This document shows, in pieces, positions 52,358 through 60,978 of a stretch of DNA of 64,000 nt. Both the position numbers and the translations under genes were made by a program. The stretch spans positions 53,037 to 117,036 of the forward strand of contig SHMW01000001.1 in assembly GCA_008080735.1 (NCBI GenBank), given 5' to 3'. The stretch's first letter is position 1. Every line of letters begins with the position of its first letter. Below the pieces are notes generated by a model that had not been told where the DNA came from, did no database searches, and was given only the letters and a program-made list of their open reading frames with translations. Source of the DNA: Promethearchaeota archaeon. Lineage in GTDB: Archaea > Asgardarchaeota > Lokiarchaeia > Sigyniarchaeales > SOKP01.

Positions 52358-52460
52358 GCTCAGGTCGCTTAGCTTGGTAGAACGTATTAAGCGTGCCAAA
52401 AGCGCTGGTCTGCTAAACCAGTGCCCAACGGGCGCGTGGGTTCAAATCCCACCCTGAGCG
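52358..52460 (+). tRNA. tRNA-Ser (GCT) with an 18-20-nt intron in the D-arm
   Basis: Type II tRNA: acceptor GCTCAGG/CCTGAGC, discriminator G, anticodon stem CTGGT/ACCAG around CTGCTAA (anticodon GCT at 52412-52414), variable arm GCCC/GGGC. The D-arm starts GCTTAGCTTGGTAGA but the matching 3' strand is about 20 bases late. Removing 52382-52399 (18 nt) or 52382-52401 (20 nt, giving GAGC) restores a D-stem. GGTA can pair with TGCC and leaves bulges GA^A and AA^A, a BHB layout; exact ends are uncertain. The site is non-canonical. No CCA is encoded. Confidence 0.85.
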
Positions 52461-52495
52461 CTCTTCTCGGATATAAAATACATCGGTCCAGAAAT

Positions 52496-52602
52496 GAGCC
52501 CGTAGTCTAGCGGCGATGACGTCGCGCTTACACCGCGAATATATCGAATCTTTCTGTTCGATAACGCGATGGTCGAGAGTTCGAATCTCTCCGGGCTCAC
52601 CA
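52496..52602 (+). tRNA. tRNA-Val (TAC) with a 31-nt intron in the variable loop
   Basis: Acceptor GAGCCCG/CGGGCTC, discriminator A, encoded CCA. Anticodon stem TCGCG/CGCGA encloses CTTACAC (anticodon TAC at 52529-52531). After the stem an intron (52540-52570) intervenes before GGTC and the T-arm GAGAG/CTCTC. CGCG pairs with a second CGCG, leaving bulges AA^T and AT^G cut after the second base; TATCGAA/TTCGATA forms a seven-base inner helix. The mature variable loop AGGTC is normal. This is a non-canonical position (44/45) that needs a broad-specificity splicing endonuclease. Confidence 0.9.
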
Positions 52603-52611
52603 TCATCTCTT

Positions 52612-53397
52612 TTATTCTCGTATTTTCCTGATCCGTTTTGGCAGTAAAACGCTAAATTTACAATTCTCGAGATATTTTCCTATTTCACTTATAATCCCCC
52701 GTGCGTGTGTTCCGCGCTTGAGCAACACAAGATTTTCCAGAAATCCATAGCGCTCGATGGATACGATGTCTTGAAGATGACCCGTTCGCACAAGCGCTTT
52801 TTTAAACTGACCTTTTGTCTCACCGCACATATATAATCCTTCGATATTTTCTTTGAGCACTTTCTCAAAGATTTTGAGGGTTTCCAGGGCTATCTCTCCT
52901 TGAATATTGCGTTGTTCAGAATCAATTTCAACCACATTAATATAGATAGGAAAATTTTCAATAAAATCATATGCATGGATGATCTCCCGTACAGACACAT
53001 GGTTATCATTTGCCAGTTGTTCTCGTAATATATGGAGCGGAAGTAATACATCAGTGCTTTGGCGAATGATTCCGCAGTCTATAAAAATCCCAAATCCCAC
53101 TTCCCCTACATCTTTTATCGTTCCCTTAAGGATATCCCCTTCTTTAACTTGATCGAAGGGAATTGCAGTTCCAATCTCCGCAGAGATCATATTTTTCACA
53201 AACTTCTCTTCAGGGCCCTGGATAAAGATTTCAATTCTCTCATCGATCTGTCTAATTTGTCTGATCTCAATCGTGGTGTTCGAAAAACCCTTCACAATTT
53301 CATTCAAATATTTTTTGTACCGGTTCTGTAAATCCAGGCGCTCTTTTCGTGAATCTGCATTATAAATCTTATCGAGCAATATTAGTCGTTTTACCAT
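52612..53397 (-). CDS. S1-domain-containing archaeal protein (DUF2110-like)
   Basis: A 261-residue protein. After an N-terminal alpha/beta part (KYLNEIVKGFSNTTIEIRQI) comes an S1-type OB fold at residues 88-160: DQVKEGDILKGTIKDVGEVG, FGIFIDCGII. The C-terminus has GETKGQFKKALVRTGHLQDI and ends basic. This matches the archaeal DUF2110/COG4078 layout, a presumed RNA-binding protein with no set function. It ends 10 bases from the tRNA-Val CCA on the opposite strand. Confidence 0.7.
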   Translation of the reverse strand: MVKRLILLDKIYNADSRKERLDLQNRYKKYLNEIVKGFSNTTIEIRQIRQIDERIEIFIQGPEEKFVKNMISAEIGTAIPFDQVKEGDILKGTIKDVGEVGFGIFIDCGIIRQSTDVLLPLHILREQLANDNHVSVREIIHAYDFIENFPIYINVVEIDSEQRNIQGEIALETLKIFEKVLKENIEGLYMCGETKGQFKKALVRTGHLQDIVSIERYGFLENLVLLKRGTHARGIISEIGKYLENCKFSVLLPKRIRKIRE

Positions 53398-53537
53398 AGA
53401 TCAATCACATCCACATCATAAAGTTTCCTTTTCCTTTATTTATTAATAATGAATCACTCCATTTACCCTTTTGCATATACTTAAATTGATAAATTGTCTT
53501 GTTTGAATAAAGTATAATCATTCGAAGAGATGCTAAA

Positions 53538-53912
53538 ATGAATCAAGAACAATTTGATACAACAGTAGAGAAATTGAATGAATATGATGGGATTGAAGAA
53601 GTCTTTCTTTTGAGTGCGGAGGGAGAGATTCTCTTCCGTTCCAAAGATTCTGAGTTTGCAAACGAAGAGAGCAAAGCGCTTTTGAAGGCATGGAAAGAAA
53701 AAGAACCTTCTCTTCATTTTATGAACCAGCGATATGCGATTTTAAAGAACGATGAGATCCAATTGGCAGCAAAGAACTTCTCGGGAAAAGGAAACATCGC
53801 GGGGTCAGTTACTAAGGATGGAGAGTATCTACTTATTCATATTCGTGATGATACGGGATTAATTTTGCTTGAATGGTCGATTTTTGTAAATAAAATTGCA
53901 TGGGATCAATAA
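53538..53912 (+). CDS. Roadblock/LC7-like domain protein
   Basis: A 124-residue protein, the size of a single roadblock domain. It has the opening helix DTTVEKLNEYDGIEEVFLLS, the strand pair EGEILFRSK, a second helix (EESKALLKAWKEKEP) and a C-terminal sheet (YLLIHIRDDTGLILLEWSIF). Roadblock proteins regulate small GTPases and dynein in eukaryotes and are abundant in Asgard archaea. It sits alone between the DUF2110-like gene and a membrane protein gene. The exact partner is unknown. Confidence 0.6.
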   Translation: MNQEQFDTTVEKLNEYDGIEEVFLLSAEGEILFRSKDSEFANEESKALLKAWKEKEPSLHFMNQRYAILKNDEIQLAAKNFSGKGNIAGSVTKDGEYLLIHIRDDTGLILLEWSIFVNKIAWDQ

Positions 53913-54205
53913 AACATTAGAATTTTTTTTACTATAATCTCATCAAAGGAATATTCATCCCTTTTTATGACATAAATTCTGGTTCTCAACAGTGGTTTTA
54001 GGATAACGAAGATTTAATTTTATTAAACTTTTTGAAATCAGATCCACCCGTAGAAGGTGATCAATTCACCAACAATACCTTCTTTTCGCAATTCAAACTT
54101 TACCTATTTTCTCTTTTTTTCTCAATATCTTTTAAAAATTTTTGAGAACATAGTTAATCTATATTATTTTTCACAACAACGATTAAATATTACACTTCCT
54201 TAAAA

Positions 54206-55168
54206 TTGAATATGAAACTTGACAAATTTGATATTTTTTATATAATTGGATTAATCGGAACAACTGTATTTATGATATGGCTTCTCTTGTTTGGTACCAC
54301 GGTATTATTATTCTCAAATTTAATCTTCTTTTGGGCTGCTAAGCTATTGTCGGGATTCGGGTTGATCCTTACTGTTACTACCGCTTTCCTCTTTATTCTA
54401 GACCTAATAGCAGATAAGATCGGGGAGAAAGAAGTGAGGATCTTTATTATTATCCAGATAATTATTCCAGTTCTCTTGATTATCTTTGGAATTTATAGAA
54501 TTATCTCGAGTCTCACCCCCTCGGGTACACCAGACACTGGATTTGCGTATATCATGGATCTCGCATTATATATCTTCGGAATTGCTTCGATTACACTCTC
54601 GCTTTATATTGTTCCCCTTATTAAAGAAGAATTTGAAGATGCCGCGACAGGAGGGGGATTATTTACCCGAATAAAAAGAGGAGCTAAAAACGTTGGAAGG
54701 AAAGTCAAGAAAAAGTATTTTGCGTTTAGAAAACAATATGCAAAGGCACATATCCAAGACCAGACAACATTAAAAGAAATTTTAACAATATGGAGACATA
54801 AATTGGCAGTGTATCTATTGATTCCCATCGGAATCGGTTCTCTTTTATTTCCACCAATTACATTTATTTCAATCGTATTTTGGATAAAGATATTCATTAC
54901 GGATGATGATCCCAAAGTATATGAACGCATTGGACTCTTAGTTTCTATGATCTTTATGGTTTTCATAGCTTCATTGTCTTATTTATTGGAATGGGAATTT
55001 TACACCGCAATTGCTCAATATACTTGGACAATCGAAATCTTTTACTTGATTGGGATAATTGGAAGTACAATCATATTTATCTATCAATTTGCGCAATTAA
55101 AGGGAGTCACACTTCTGGATGTAAAAGCGAAGATCGGAGAAATTGGTGCTAAAGGCGAAGAAGATTAA
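54206..55168 (+). CDS. Polytopic membrane protein of unknown function
   Basis: A 320-residue protein with about eight hydrophobic segments: four to five before residue 145, then a basic cytoplasmic loop (RIKRGAKNVGRKVKKKYFAF), then three to four more. No transporter, enzyme or binding motif is recognised. The charge distribution suggests the loop (residues 145-195) is inside the cell. Monocistronic, between the roadblock and proteasome genes. Confidence 0.55.
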   Translation: MNMKLDKFDIFYIIGLIGTTVFMIWLLLFGTTVLLFSNLIFFWAAKLLSGFGLILTVTTAFLFILDLIADKIGEKEVRIFIIIQIIIPVLLIIFGIYRIISSLTPSGTPDTGFAYIMDLALYIFGIASITLSLYIVPLIKEEFEDAATGGGLFTRIKRGAKNVGRKVKKKYFAFRKQYAKAHIQDQTTLKEILTIWRHKLAVYLLIPIGIGSLLFPPITFISIVFWIKIFITDDDPKVYERIGLLVSMIFMVFIASLSYLLEWEFYTAIAQYTWTIEIFYLIGIIGSTIIFIYQFAQLKGVTLLDVKAKIGEIGAKGEED

Positions 55169-55425
55169 ATACTTGAAAATTTTTATCTATTTTTTAAATT
55201 TCATTATTTTTTCTTAACTTTTATAAAACTGTAATCATAGGAGATATTCACTAGAATCTATACATAATAATTGCGTTATAGAAGAAAAGACACTCTTTAT
55301 GATTTATATAGGCAAATTATATATTTTATTCTTTATTAACCAGAATTATAAAAATAGTAGATTATTGTTCTTCTATATATTACTACAAAAGTTAATTATT
55401 GAATCTTAAAAGAGGTTAAAGCAAA

Positions 55426-56145
55426 ATGTTCTCACAACAGGGACGTGGCTACGATATGGCCATTACACAATTCTCACCAGAAGGACGTCTGTTTCAAGTG
55501 GAATATGCGATAGAGGCGGTACGAAGAGGAACTACAGCGATTTGTGCAAGGAATAAAAATTCGGTTGTATTTGCTGTGGAAAAGAAAAGCTCGGAATTAC
55601 AAGAAACTCTCGGTTCAGAGAAGATTTTTAAAATAGATAATCACATAGGGGTTGCAATCGCCGGTTTGACGGCAGATGCAAGAGTTCTCATTGATAAAGG
55701 ACGTGTGCAAGCACAAGTACATCAATTAAATTATGATGAAAAAATTACTGTAAAAGAACTCACCCTTGAAATTTGCGAAATTCTTCAAGCTTACACCCAA
55801 AATGCAGGAGTTCGACCATTTGGTGTTTCTTTTTTAATCGCGGGAATTAATCCTGACGGAGAAACGGGATTATTCCTTACCGATCCATCCGGAGCACTCT
55901 GGGGCTATAAAGCATTCGCGATAGGCTCGGGGGCTAATGAAGCGCGTACCTATTTGGAAGATAATTATGATATTAATATCTCAGATGAGGATTTGAAATT
56001 ATTACCATTACAAACACTCAAAGAGATCATGAGTGAAGAGAGTTTAAATGCAAATACCTGTGATGTTGCCTATATTTTGAAGGAAGATAAAAAATTCACC
56101 CTTCTCACCGTCGAGGAAAAGAAAGAATTATTAGAGAAATTATAA
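55426..56145 (+). CDS. psmA: Proteasome subunit alpha
   Basis: A 239-residue alpha-type 20S subunit that forms the gated outer rings. The gate/N-terminus YDMAITQFSPEGRLFQVEYAIEA is canonical, followed by GTTAICARN and EKIFKIDNHIGVAIAGLTAD. It lacks the catalytic Thr of beta subunits. It begins the conserved run psmA, SBDS, rrp4, rrp41, rrp42 known from many archaea, although here the spacers before SBDS and rrp4 are longer than 100 bases. Confidence 0.97.
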   Translation: MFSQQGRGYDMAITQFSPEGRLFQVEYAIEAVRRGTTAICARNKNSVVFAVEKKSSELQETLGSEKIFKIDNHIGVAIAGLTADARVLIDKGRVQAQVHQLNYDEKITVKELTLEICEILQAYTQNAGVRPFGVSFLIAGINPDGETGLFLTDPSGALWGYKAFAIGSGANEARTYLEDNYDINISDEDLKLLPLQTLKEIMSEESLNANTCDVAYILKEDKKFTLLTVEEKKELLEKL

Positions 56146-56264
56146 TTTTTTTATAATATGACATTTTAATGTTTCTCCTTATTTTTTATTTAACCAAAGC
56201 TTTATGTAATATAATCAAATAAAAAATGGAAATAATTATTAAACAAATATAGTCGTGATTAATC

Positions 56265-57056
56265 TTGATTGACCGAGCTCGTATGAATTTAGGTAATAAT
56301 ATCATTGGTCGACTTGAAAAAGGTGGTAGAATTTTTGAAATGTTATTGGATCCAGAACAAGCGTGGGAAGCAAAGAAATATATTCGAGAGGAGATAAATA
56401 GAAGATTGAAGGAAGGCAAAGAAAAATCTCGGATGAGCCCAAAACAAATCATTGAGGATCCAAATATACCCTTAGAGTTAATTTTTGAAAGTTTCATAGT
56501 ATTTGAAGACTTGAAGCGTGGAAAAAAGGCAACAGATGGGGATATGGAAGCGATTTTTGGCACGACCGATGGGAGAGAAATTGGCGCTCATATTTTGTTA
56601 GATGGGGATATACAATGGACGCGAGCTCAACGCGAAGAAGAAAAAGAAAAAAAACTTAAGAAAATAATCAATATCATTTCCAAAAATGCGATTAATCCGC
56701 AGAATAACAAACCACATCCTCCAGAACGTATAGAAAAAGCTATTGAGGAGGCTGATGTAAAAATCGATTTGATGCGAAATGCAGAAGAGCAAGTGGATGA
56801 TGTGGTAAAAAAAATCCGAACCATCATCCCGATCAAGATGGAACAAATTGAAATGGCAGTTAAGATCCCCACATCATTTACTGCTAAAGGCTATAACATT
56901 GTGGCCCAATATGCGCAAATTAAAAAGGAAGAATGGCAAAGTGATGGCTCTTGGGTCTCTGTGATAAGTATGCCCGCGGGACTTCAGATGGAACTATTAG
57001 ATAAGCTGAATAAGCTTACTCATGGGCGGATTCAGACCAAATTAATGAAATCTTAA
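56265..57056 (+). CDS. sbds: Ribosome maturation protein SBDS (Sdo1 homologue)
   Basis: A 263-residue protein of the Shwachman-Bodian-Diamond family, which helps release aIF6 from new large subunits. The N-terminal FYSH domain (residues 1-100: GRLEKGGRIFEMLLDPEQAW, IFESFIVFEDLKRGKKATDG), helical middle (NAINPQNNKPHPPERIEKAI) and C-terminal ferredoxin-like domain (IIPIKMEQIEMAVKIPTSFT, GSWVSVISMPAGLQMELLDK) are all present. The usual archaeal order SBDS-rrp4-rrp41-rrp42 is kept. Confidence 0.95.
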   Translation: MIDRARMNLGNNIIGRLEKGGRIFEMLLDPEQAWEAKKYIREEINRRLKEGKEKSRMSPKQIIEDPNIPLELIFESFIVFEDLKRGKKATDGDMEAIFGTTDGREIGAHILLDGDIQWTRAQREEEKEKKLKKIINIISKNAINPQNNKPHPPERIEKAIEEADVKIDLMRNAEEQVDDVVKKIRTIIPIKMEQIEMAVKIPTSFTAKGYNIVAQYAQIKKEEWQSDGSWVSVISMPAGLQMELLDKLNKLTHGRIQTKLMKS

Positions 57057-57317
57057 TTGGGTGAGATATATTTTTCTCCTTCCAAATCACTTAATTAATT
57101 TTTAAAAAAGTTTTAAACCACTTGAGATAATATATTTATTTATCATTTTCATTTATTTTTAGCATTAATTAAATTCTTTACAGAATAACTGTGAAATTTG
57201 CCCTACTCGTTTTACTAAATTCACAAAAATTTTATTGAGCCACTGATTATTTCAATATAATTTTGTAAAAAAATCTTTTATTTATTAACATTTATCTGTA
57301 AAAAATTGTGAAATAAA

Positions 57318-58136
57318 ATGGAAAACGATGAAGAAGAGGAGCAAACAGAGCAAAACGACGAGGACGAGGAATTCGATGACGATGAGGAAGATGATGAGGA
57401 TCAAGATGATGAATTTGAAGATGAAGAAACCTTGCGCGAAATCGTTGCACCAGGAGAGATCTTAAGTGAAGATCTGGAAAATTTTGTTCCTGGACGAGGG
57501 ACAATTCTTAACAAAAAGGGCGATAAAATAATCTCCGTAATGGTTGGATTAAAACAAATTAAAAAGAATTATATTAATGTGATACCTTTAAACGGATTTT
57601 ACACCGCTCATCCCGGAGATAAAGTGGTTGCGATTATTACTGATAAAAATCCAGTAAAATATCGCTGTGATATTAATGCGAAATATGAAGGAATATTGAA
57701 ACCCAGAAACACTATTAAACGTGGTAAAAGACGTATGCGAGGAAATTCACGCCCTGATACAGAGAAATTTGACATTGGAGATGCAGTTATCGCCAAAATA
57801 ATTTCTGCTGATCGTCTGAATAGTCCTGAATTGACTACTGTAGGAAAATATCTCGGAAAAGTTCGAGGGGGAATAATCATTCAAATCGACCCTCCTAAAG
57901 TCCCACGCGTTATTGGTCGAAATGGCTCCATGATTAAAATGCTTAAAGGTCTTACCGATTGCAACATATTCGTCACCCAAAATGGTAGGATATGGGTTAA
58001 AGGTGGTGACATTGAGAAAGAGCGACTTTTAATTGAAGCTATTTATAAAATTGAACGAGAAGCACATACGCAAGGATTAACAGATCGAATGGAAGAATTT
58101 ATCAAAAATGAAAAAGAAAAAAGAGGTATTCAATAA
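57318..58136 (+). CDS. rrp4: Exosome RNA-binding subunit Rrp4 with acidic N-terminal extension
   Basis: A 272-residue cap subunit of the archaeal exosome. The first 37 residues are almost only D, E, N and Q, an unusual acidic tail. Then come the N-terminal domain (VAPGEILSEDLENFVPGRGT), the S1 domain (DIGDAVIAKIISADRLNSPE region) and the KH domain with PKVPRVIGRNGSMIKMLKGL and ITQNGRIWVKG-type strand (NIFVTQNGRIWVKG). Its stop is immediately followed by the rrp41 ATG, so the pair is translationally coupled. Confidence 0.95.
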   Translation: MENDEEEEQTEQNDEDEEFDDDEEDDEDQDDEFEDEETLREIVAPGEILSEDLENFVPGRGTILNKKGDKIISVMVGLKQIKKNYINVIPLNGFYTAHPGDKVVAIITDKNPVKYRCDINAKYEGILKPRNTIKRGKRRMRGNSRPDTEKFDIGDAVIAKIISADRLNSPELTTVGKYLGKVRGGIIIQIDPPKVPRVIGRNGSMIKMLKGLTDCNIFVTQNGRIWVKGGDIEKERLLIEAIYKIEREAHTQGLTDRMEEFIKNEKEKRGIQ

Positions 58137-58901
58137 ATGACCTTATTAATACCAGATGAATATCCAAAAAGTTTATTTCGAGACGACGGAAAACGCCTTG
58201 ACGGACGTGATATCTATGATTTACGTCCTATTAAAATGGAAGTAGATGTTATTAAGAACGCGGACGGCAGTGCTTATATCGAATGGGGCAATAATAAAAT
58301 ATTTGCCTCCGTTTATGGCCCACGCGAAGTCCATCCTCACCATTTAGCAAAACCCGACAAAGGCATTCTTAGAGTGTTTTATAGGATGGCAACTTTTTCT
58401 GTGTTTGATAGAAAGCGACCCGCACCAGGGCGCAGAGAAAAAGAAATTTCAATGATCATTTCTGATTGTTTGGAACCCGTTCTTTTTCTGGAATTATATC
58501 CTGGCACGAGTTTTGAAATTTTTATCGAAGTTGTAGACGCGGATGGGGGAACTCGATGTGCGAGCACTACAGTTGCCGCCCTTGCTTTAGCTGATGCGGG
58601 AGTTCCTATGAGAAGCTTAGTAACTTCATGTGCCATAGGAAAGATTGACGGAAAACTCGTAACAGATCTTTCAGGAATAGAAGATAAGGCTGGCGATGCA
58701 GATTTACCCGTGGCAATCACATGGTTTAACGATGAGATGTCGCTATTACAGTTCGACGGGAAAATGACGAAAGGAGAAATGGATACTAGTTTAGATATGG
58801 CTCAAGATGCTCTCAAAAAAATCTATGATATGCAATTAGAAGCACTAAAACGAAAATATATTAAAATTCAAAAAGACGTACAAGATATGGAGGTCGAATA
58901 A
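58137..58901 (+). CDS. rrp41: Exosome catalytic RNase PH-like subunit Rrp41
   Basis: A 254-residue RNase PH-fold protein, the active subunit that phosphorolytically degrades RNA. RLDGRDIYDLRPIKMEVDVI, SAYIEWGNNKIFASVYGPRE, FSVFDRKRPAPGRREKEISM (RNA-binding arginines), EVVDADGGTRCASTTVAALA and the active-site aspartates in GIEDKAGDADLPVAI are present. It follows rrp4 with no gap and precedes rrp42 by four bases. Confidence 0.97.
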   Translation: MTLLIPDEYPKSLFRDDGKRLDGRDIYDLRPIKMEVDVIKNADGSAYIEWGNNKIFASVYGPREVHPHHLAKPDKGILRVFYRMATFSVFDRKRPAPGRREKEISMIISDCLEPVLFLELYPGTSFEIFIEVVDADGGTRCASTTVAALALADAGVPMRSLVTSCAIGKIDGKLVTDLSGIEDKAGDADLPVAITWFNDEMSLLQFDGKMTKGEMDTSLDMAQDALKKIYDMQLEALKRKYIKIQKDVQDMEVE

Positions 58902-58905
58902 ACCA

Positions 58906-59733
58906 ATGATGGATATAAAACGAGTAATCTCAACTATAGAAAAAAGTTATATTAAAGAAAATCTCAAAAAAGACCAAAGAATTGATGGAAGGGGTCTCTG
59001 GGAATATAGAGATTTTGATATTGCAACAGACAAGATAGCCGCAGCCGAGGGTTCTTGCGATATCTCATTAGGCGATACTCGAATAATGGTCGGAGTGAAA
59101 TATGATATTGGTGAGCCCTATCCAGATATGCCTGATGAAGGTGTATGTACTGTGATGGCAGAACTTCTTCCTTTAGCATCTCCACTATTTGAAAGAGGTC
59201 CACCTGATGAAGAATCTATTGAATTAGCGCGCGTTGTTGATCGGGGAATACGCCATGCAGATTGTGTTCAGACAAAAAAGCTTTGTATTAAAGAGGGAAA
59301 AGCAGTTTATATTATTTTCGTGGATATGTATGTGATTAATCACGGAGGAAACATGATCGATTGCGGTGGTGTAGGTGCCTTAGCATCCCTAATATCTTCC
59401 CATATCCCAAAAGGAGAATGGACTGACGACAGACCTCAATGGAGCGGAGAATACTTCAAAGGAAGTGAAATCATAAAAGAATTGCCACTTCCAATTACAT
59501 TCGGAAAAATAGGCGATATTTTATTTGTTGATCCAAGCCTACCAGAGGAATTAGTTAGTGAAGGAAGGCTTACCATTTCCGTCACCAAGGACGAAATAAC
59601 AAGCATACAAAAAAGCGGCGCAGCAACTTTCACCTTTGAAGAAGTTAAGATGTTAGGTGATAAAGCATTCGAGATCGCTGGAAACCTTCGCAAAGACTTA
59701 GATTTATGGCAATACGAAACCAAAATCGAATAA
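58906..59733 (+). CDS. rrp42: Exosome structural RNase PH-like subunit Rrp42
   Basis: A 275-residue partner of Rrp41 in the hexameric ring; it shapes the phosphate/RNA site but lacks the catalytic aspartates. It has QRIDGRGLWEYRDFDIATDK, EGSCDISLGDTRIMVGVKYD, PLFERGPPDEESIELARVVD and DMYVINHGGNMIDCGGVGAL. It starts four bases after rrp41 and ends the exosome run. Confidence 0.96.
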   Translation: MMDIKRVISTIEKSYIKENLKKDQRIDGRGLWEYRDFDIATDKIAAAEGSCDISLGDTRIMVGVKYDIGEPYPDMPDEGVCTVMAELLPLASPLFERGPPDEESIELARVVDRGIRHADCVQTKKLCIKEGKAVYIIFVDMYVINHGGNMIDCGGVGALASLISSHIPKGEWTDDRPQWSGEYFKGSEIIKELPLPITFGKIGDILFVDPSLPEELVSEGRLTISVTKDEITSIQKSGAATFTFEEVKMLGDKAFEIAGNLRKDLDLWQYETKIE

Positions 59734-59863
59734 TTTTTTTAATTTTTAATTTAATTTCTTGTTTTGAACATTTAAATTATTTTTTTATCTTTTCTCATTC
59801 TGAGTAATCTTAGTAAGAAAAAAATAAGTGAATTACATGATTTTTATCTGAGAAGATCCTAAA

Positions 59864-60826
59864 TTATTCTCGTCTTAATGTCTCAAAGGTACCATATCCG
59901 TCTTTTCTCTGACCCAACTCAAAATTTCCAAAGGATTGTACCAATATTGACTTCTGTCCGCTTTTATCTTCAAACGGAACGGGAATTATTTGACCTACTT
60001 TAGCTGTTAAATTATGCCTATCATCATTATTATCAATCAATTCCAATTTTGAACTAACTGGCATTAAACCATCTTCTCTAAATGTTTGGTCTAAGATTTT
60101 AATCGTTTTAAGTGGGATATTTTTTCCATTCTTGTATAGAAAACCTCCCGTTGATAATTTTCCATCATCTCCGATAATTGCTGCTGGATTGACAGCTAGA
60201 TTCTCATCGAACCAAACTACATAATATAACCAATTACCAACTCCAGTCCAATCACGGACACCGTAAGTATGATCACGCTGCCCGATAATATCATCAAATT
60301 TAAATTCTTCATTTCCGATTTTAAGTCTACCATTTATTTTAGCCATTTGCTCCCAATGCTTATCACCCGCTTTCTTTCCCAATTCTAATGATTCTTCGGT
60401 CATATGTTTACTATATTCATATACCTTATTAATCGGGTCGAAACTAATATCCAGTTCTACCTTACTGGTAGCTGATATAAGCTTTGGATTTTGGCGTACT
60501 TTAGGTAAATTTTCCGAATCTTCTACAAAAATTACATTTCCCTCAAATGTGTAATTCCATGTCCCATCTGAATTCCATCCGTGTGTCATCCCTCCTACCT
60601 TGAGTATATCATTAAACTCCTTCAACTTATTTTCTTGAAAATATCCACCTCCAGAACCATCGGGAAGAAATAGAAAGAAAAATGTCATTGCCTCTTTTTT
60701 ATTAGGTTTATAACCTAAGCGAGATACTGCACCAATCTCTTTTTTTCTATCATAAAATGCAAGATAATATGATTCATTCCATTCTGGATGATCCGTAAGC
60801 TCATTTGGATGAATTATTGGTTCCAT
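59864..60826 (-). CDS. DUF7064-like (tocopherol-cyclase/CrtC-like) protein
   Basis: About 320 residues from the ATG at 60826; the longer frame from 60883 adds a basic AT-rich leader that looks non-coding. The signature GQRDHTYGVRDWTGVGNWLY, with VVWFDENLAVNP after it, matches the beta-sandwich family of DUF7064/DUF7065 and hydroxyneurosporene-synthase-like proteins, where a conserved RDHS/T-x-GxRDW loop lines a ligand cavity. These are often next to PEP-synthase-like phosphotransferases, as here (152 bases between). A lipid or isoprenoid-like ligand is plausible. The reaction is unknown. Confidence 0.6.
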   Translation of the reverse strand: MEPIIHPNELTDHPEWNESYYLAFYDRKKEIGAVSRLGYKPNKKEAMTFFFLFLPDGSGGGYFQENKLKEFNDILKVGGMTHGWNSDGTWNYTFEGNVIFVEDSENLPKVRQNPKLISATSKVELDISFDPINKVYEYSKHMTEESLELGKKAGDKHWEQMAKINGRLKIGNEEFKFDDIIGQRDHTYGVRDWTGVGNWLYYVVWFDENLAVNPAAIIGDDGKLSTGGFLYKNGKNIPLKTIKILDQTFREDGLMPVSSKLELIDNNDDRHNLTAKVGQIIPVPFEDKSGQKSILVQSFGNFELGQRKDGYGTFETLRRE

Positions 60827-60978
60827 TATTCTTTTTCCTTTTAATATGAGAATTCTAATTAATTGATGATAATAATTGAACATATATTAATTGATATGAA
60901 TTTTGATGAATTTATAATGAAACAAGTATAAAAAGAGAGAGATGAATTCTATCAAAATATACAATAGGAAAATTATTT

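Noticed and set aside
60827..60883. Longer start for the DUF7064-like protein
   Set aside because: The extra residues translate an AT-rich promoter-like segment and are not typical of the family; ATG 60826 is preferred.
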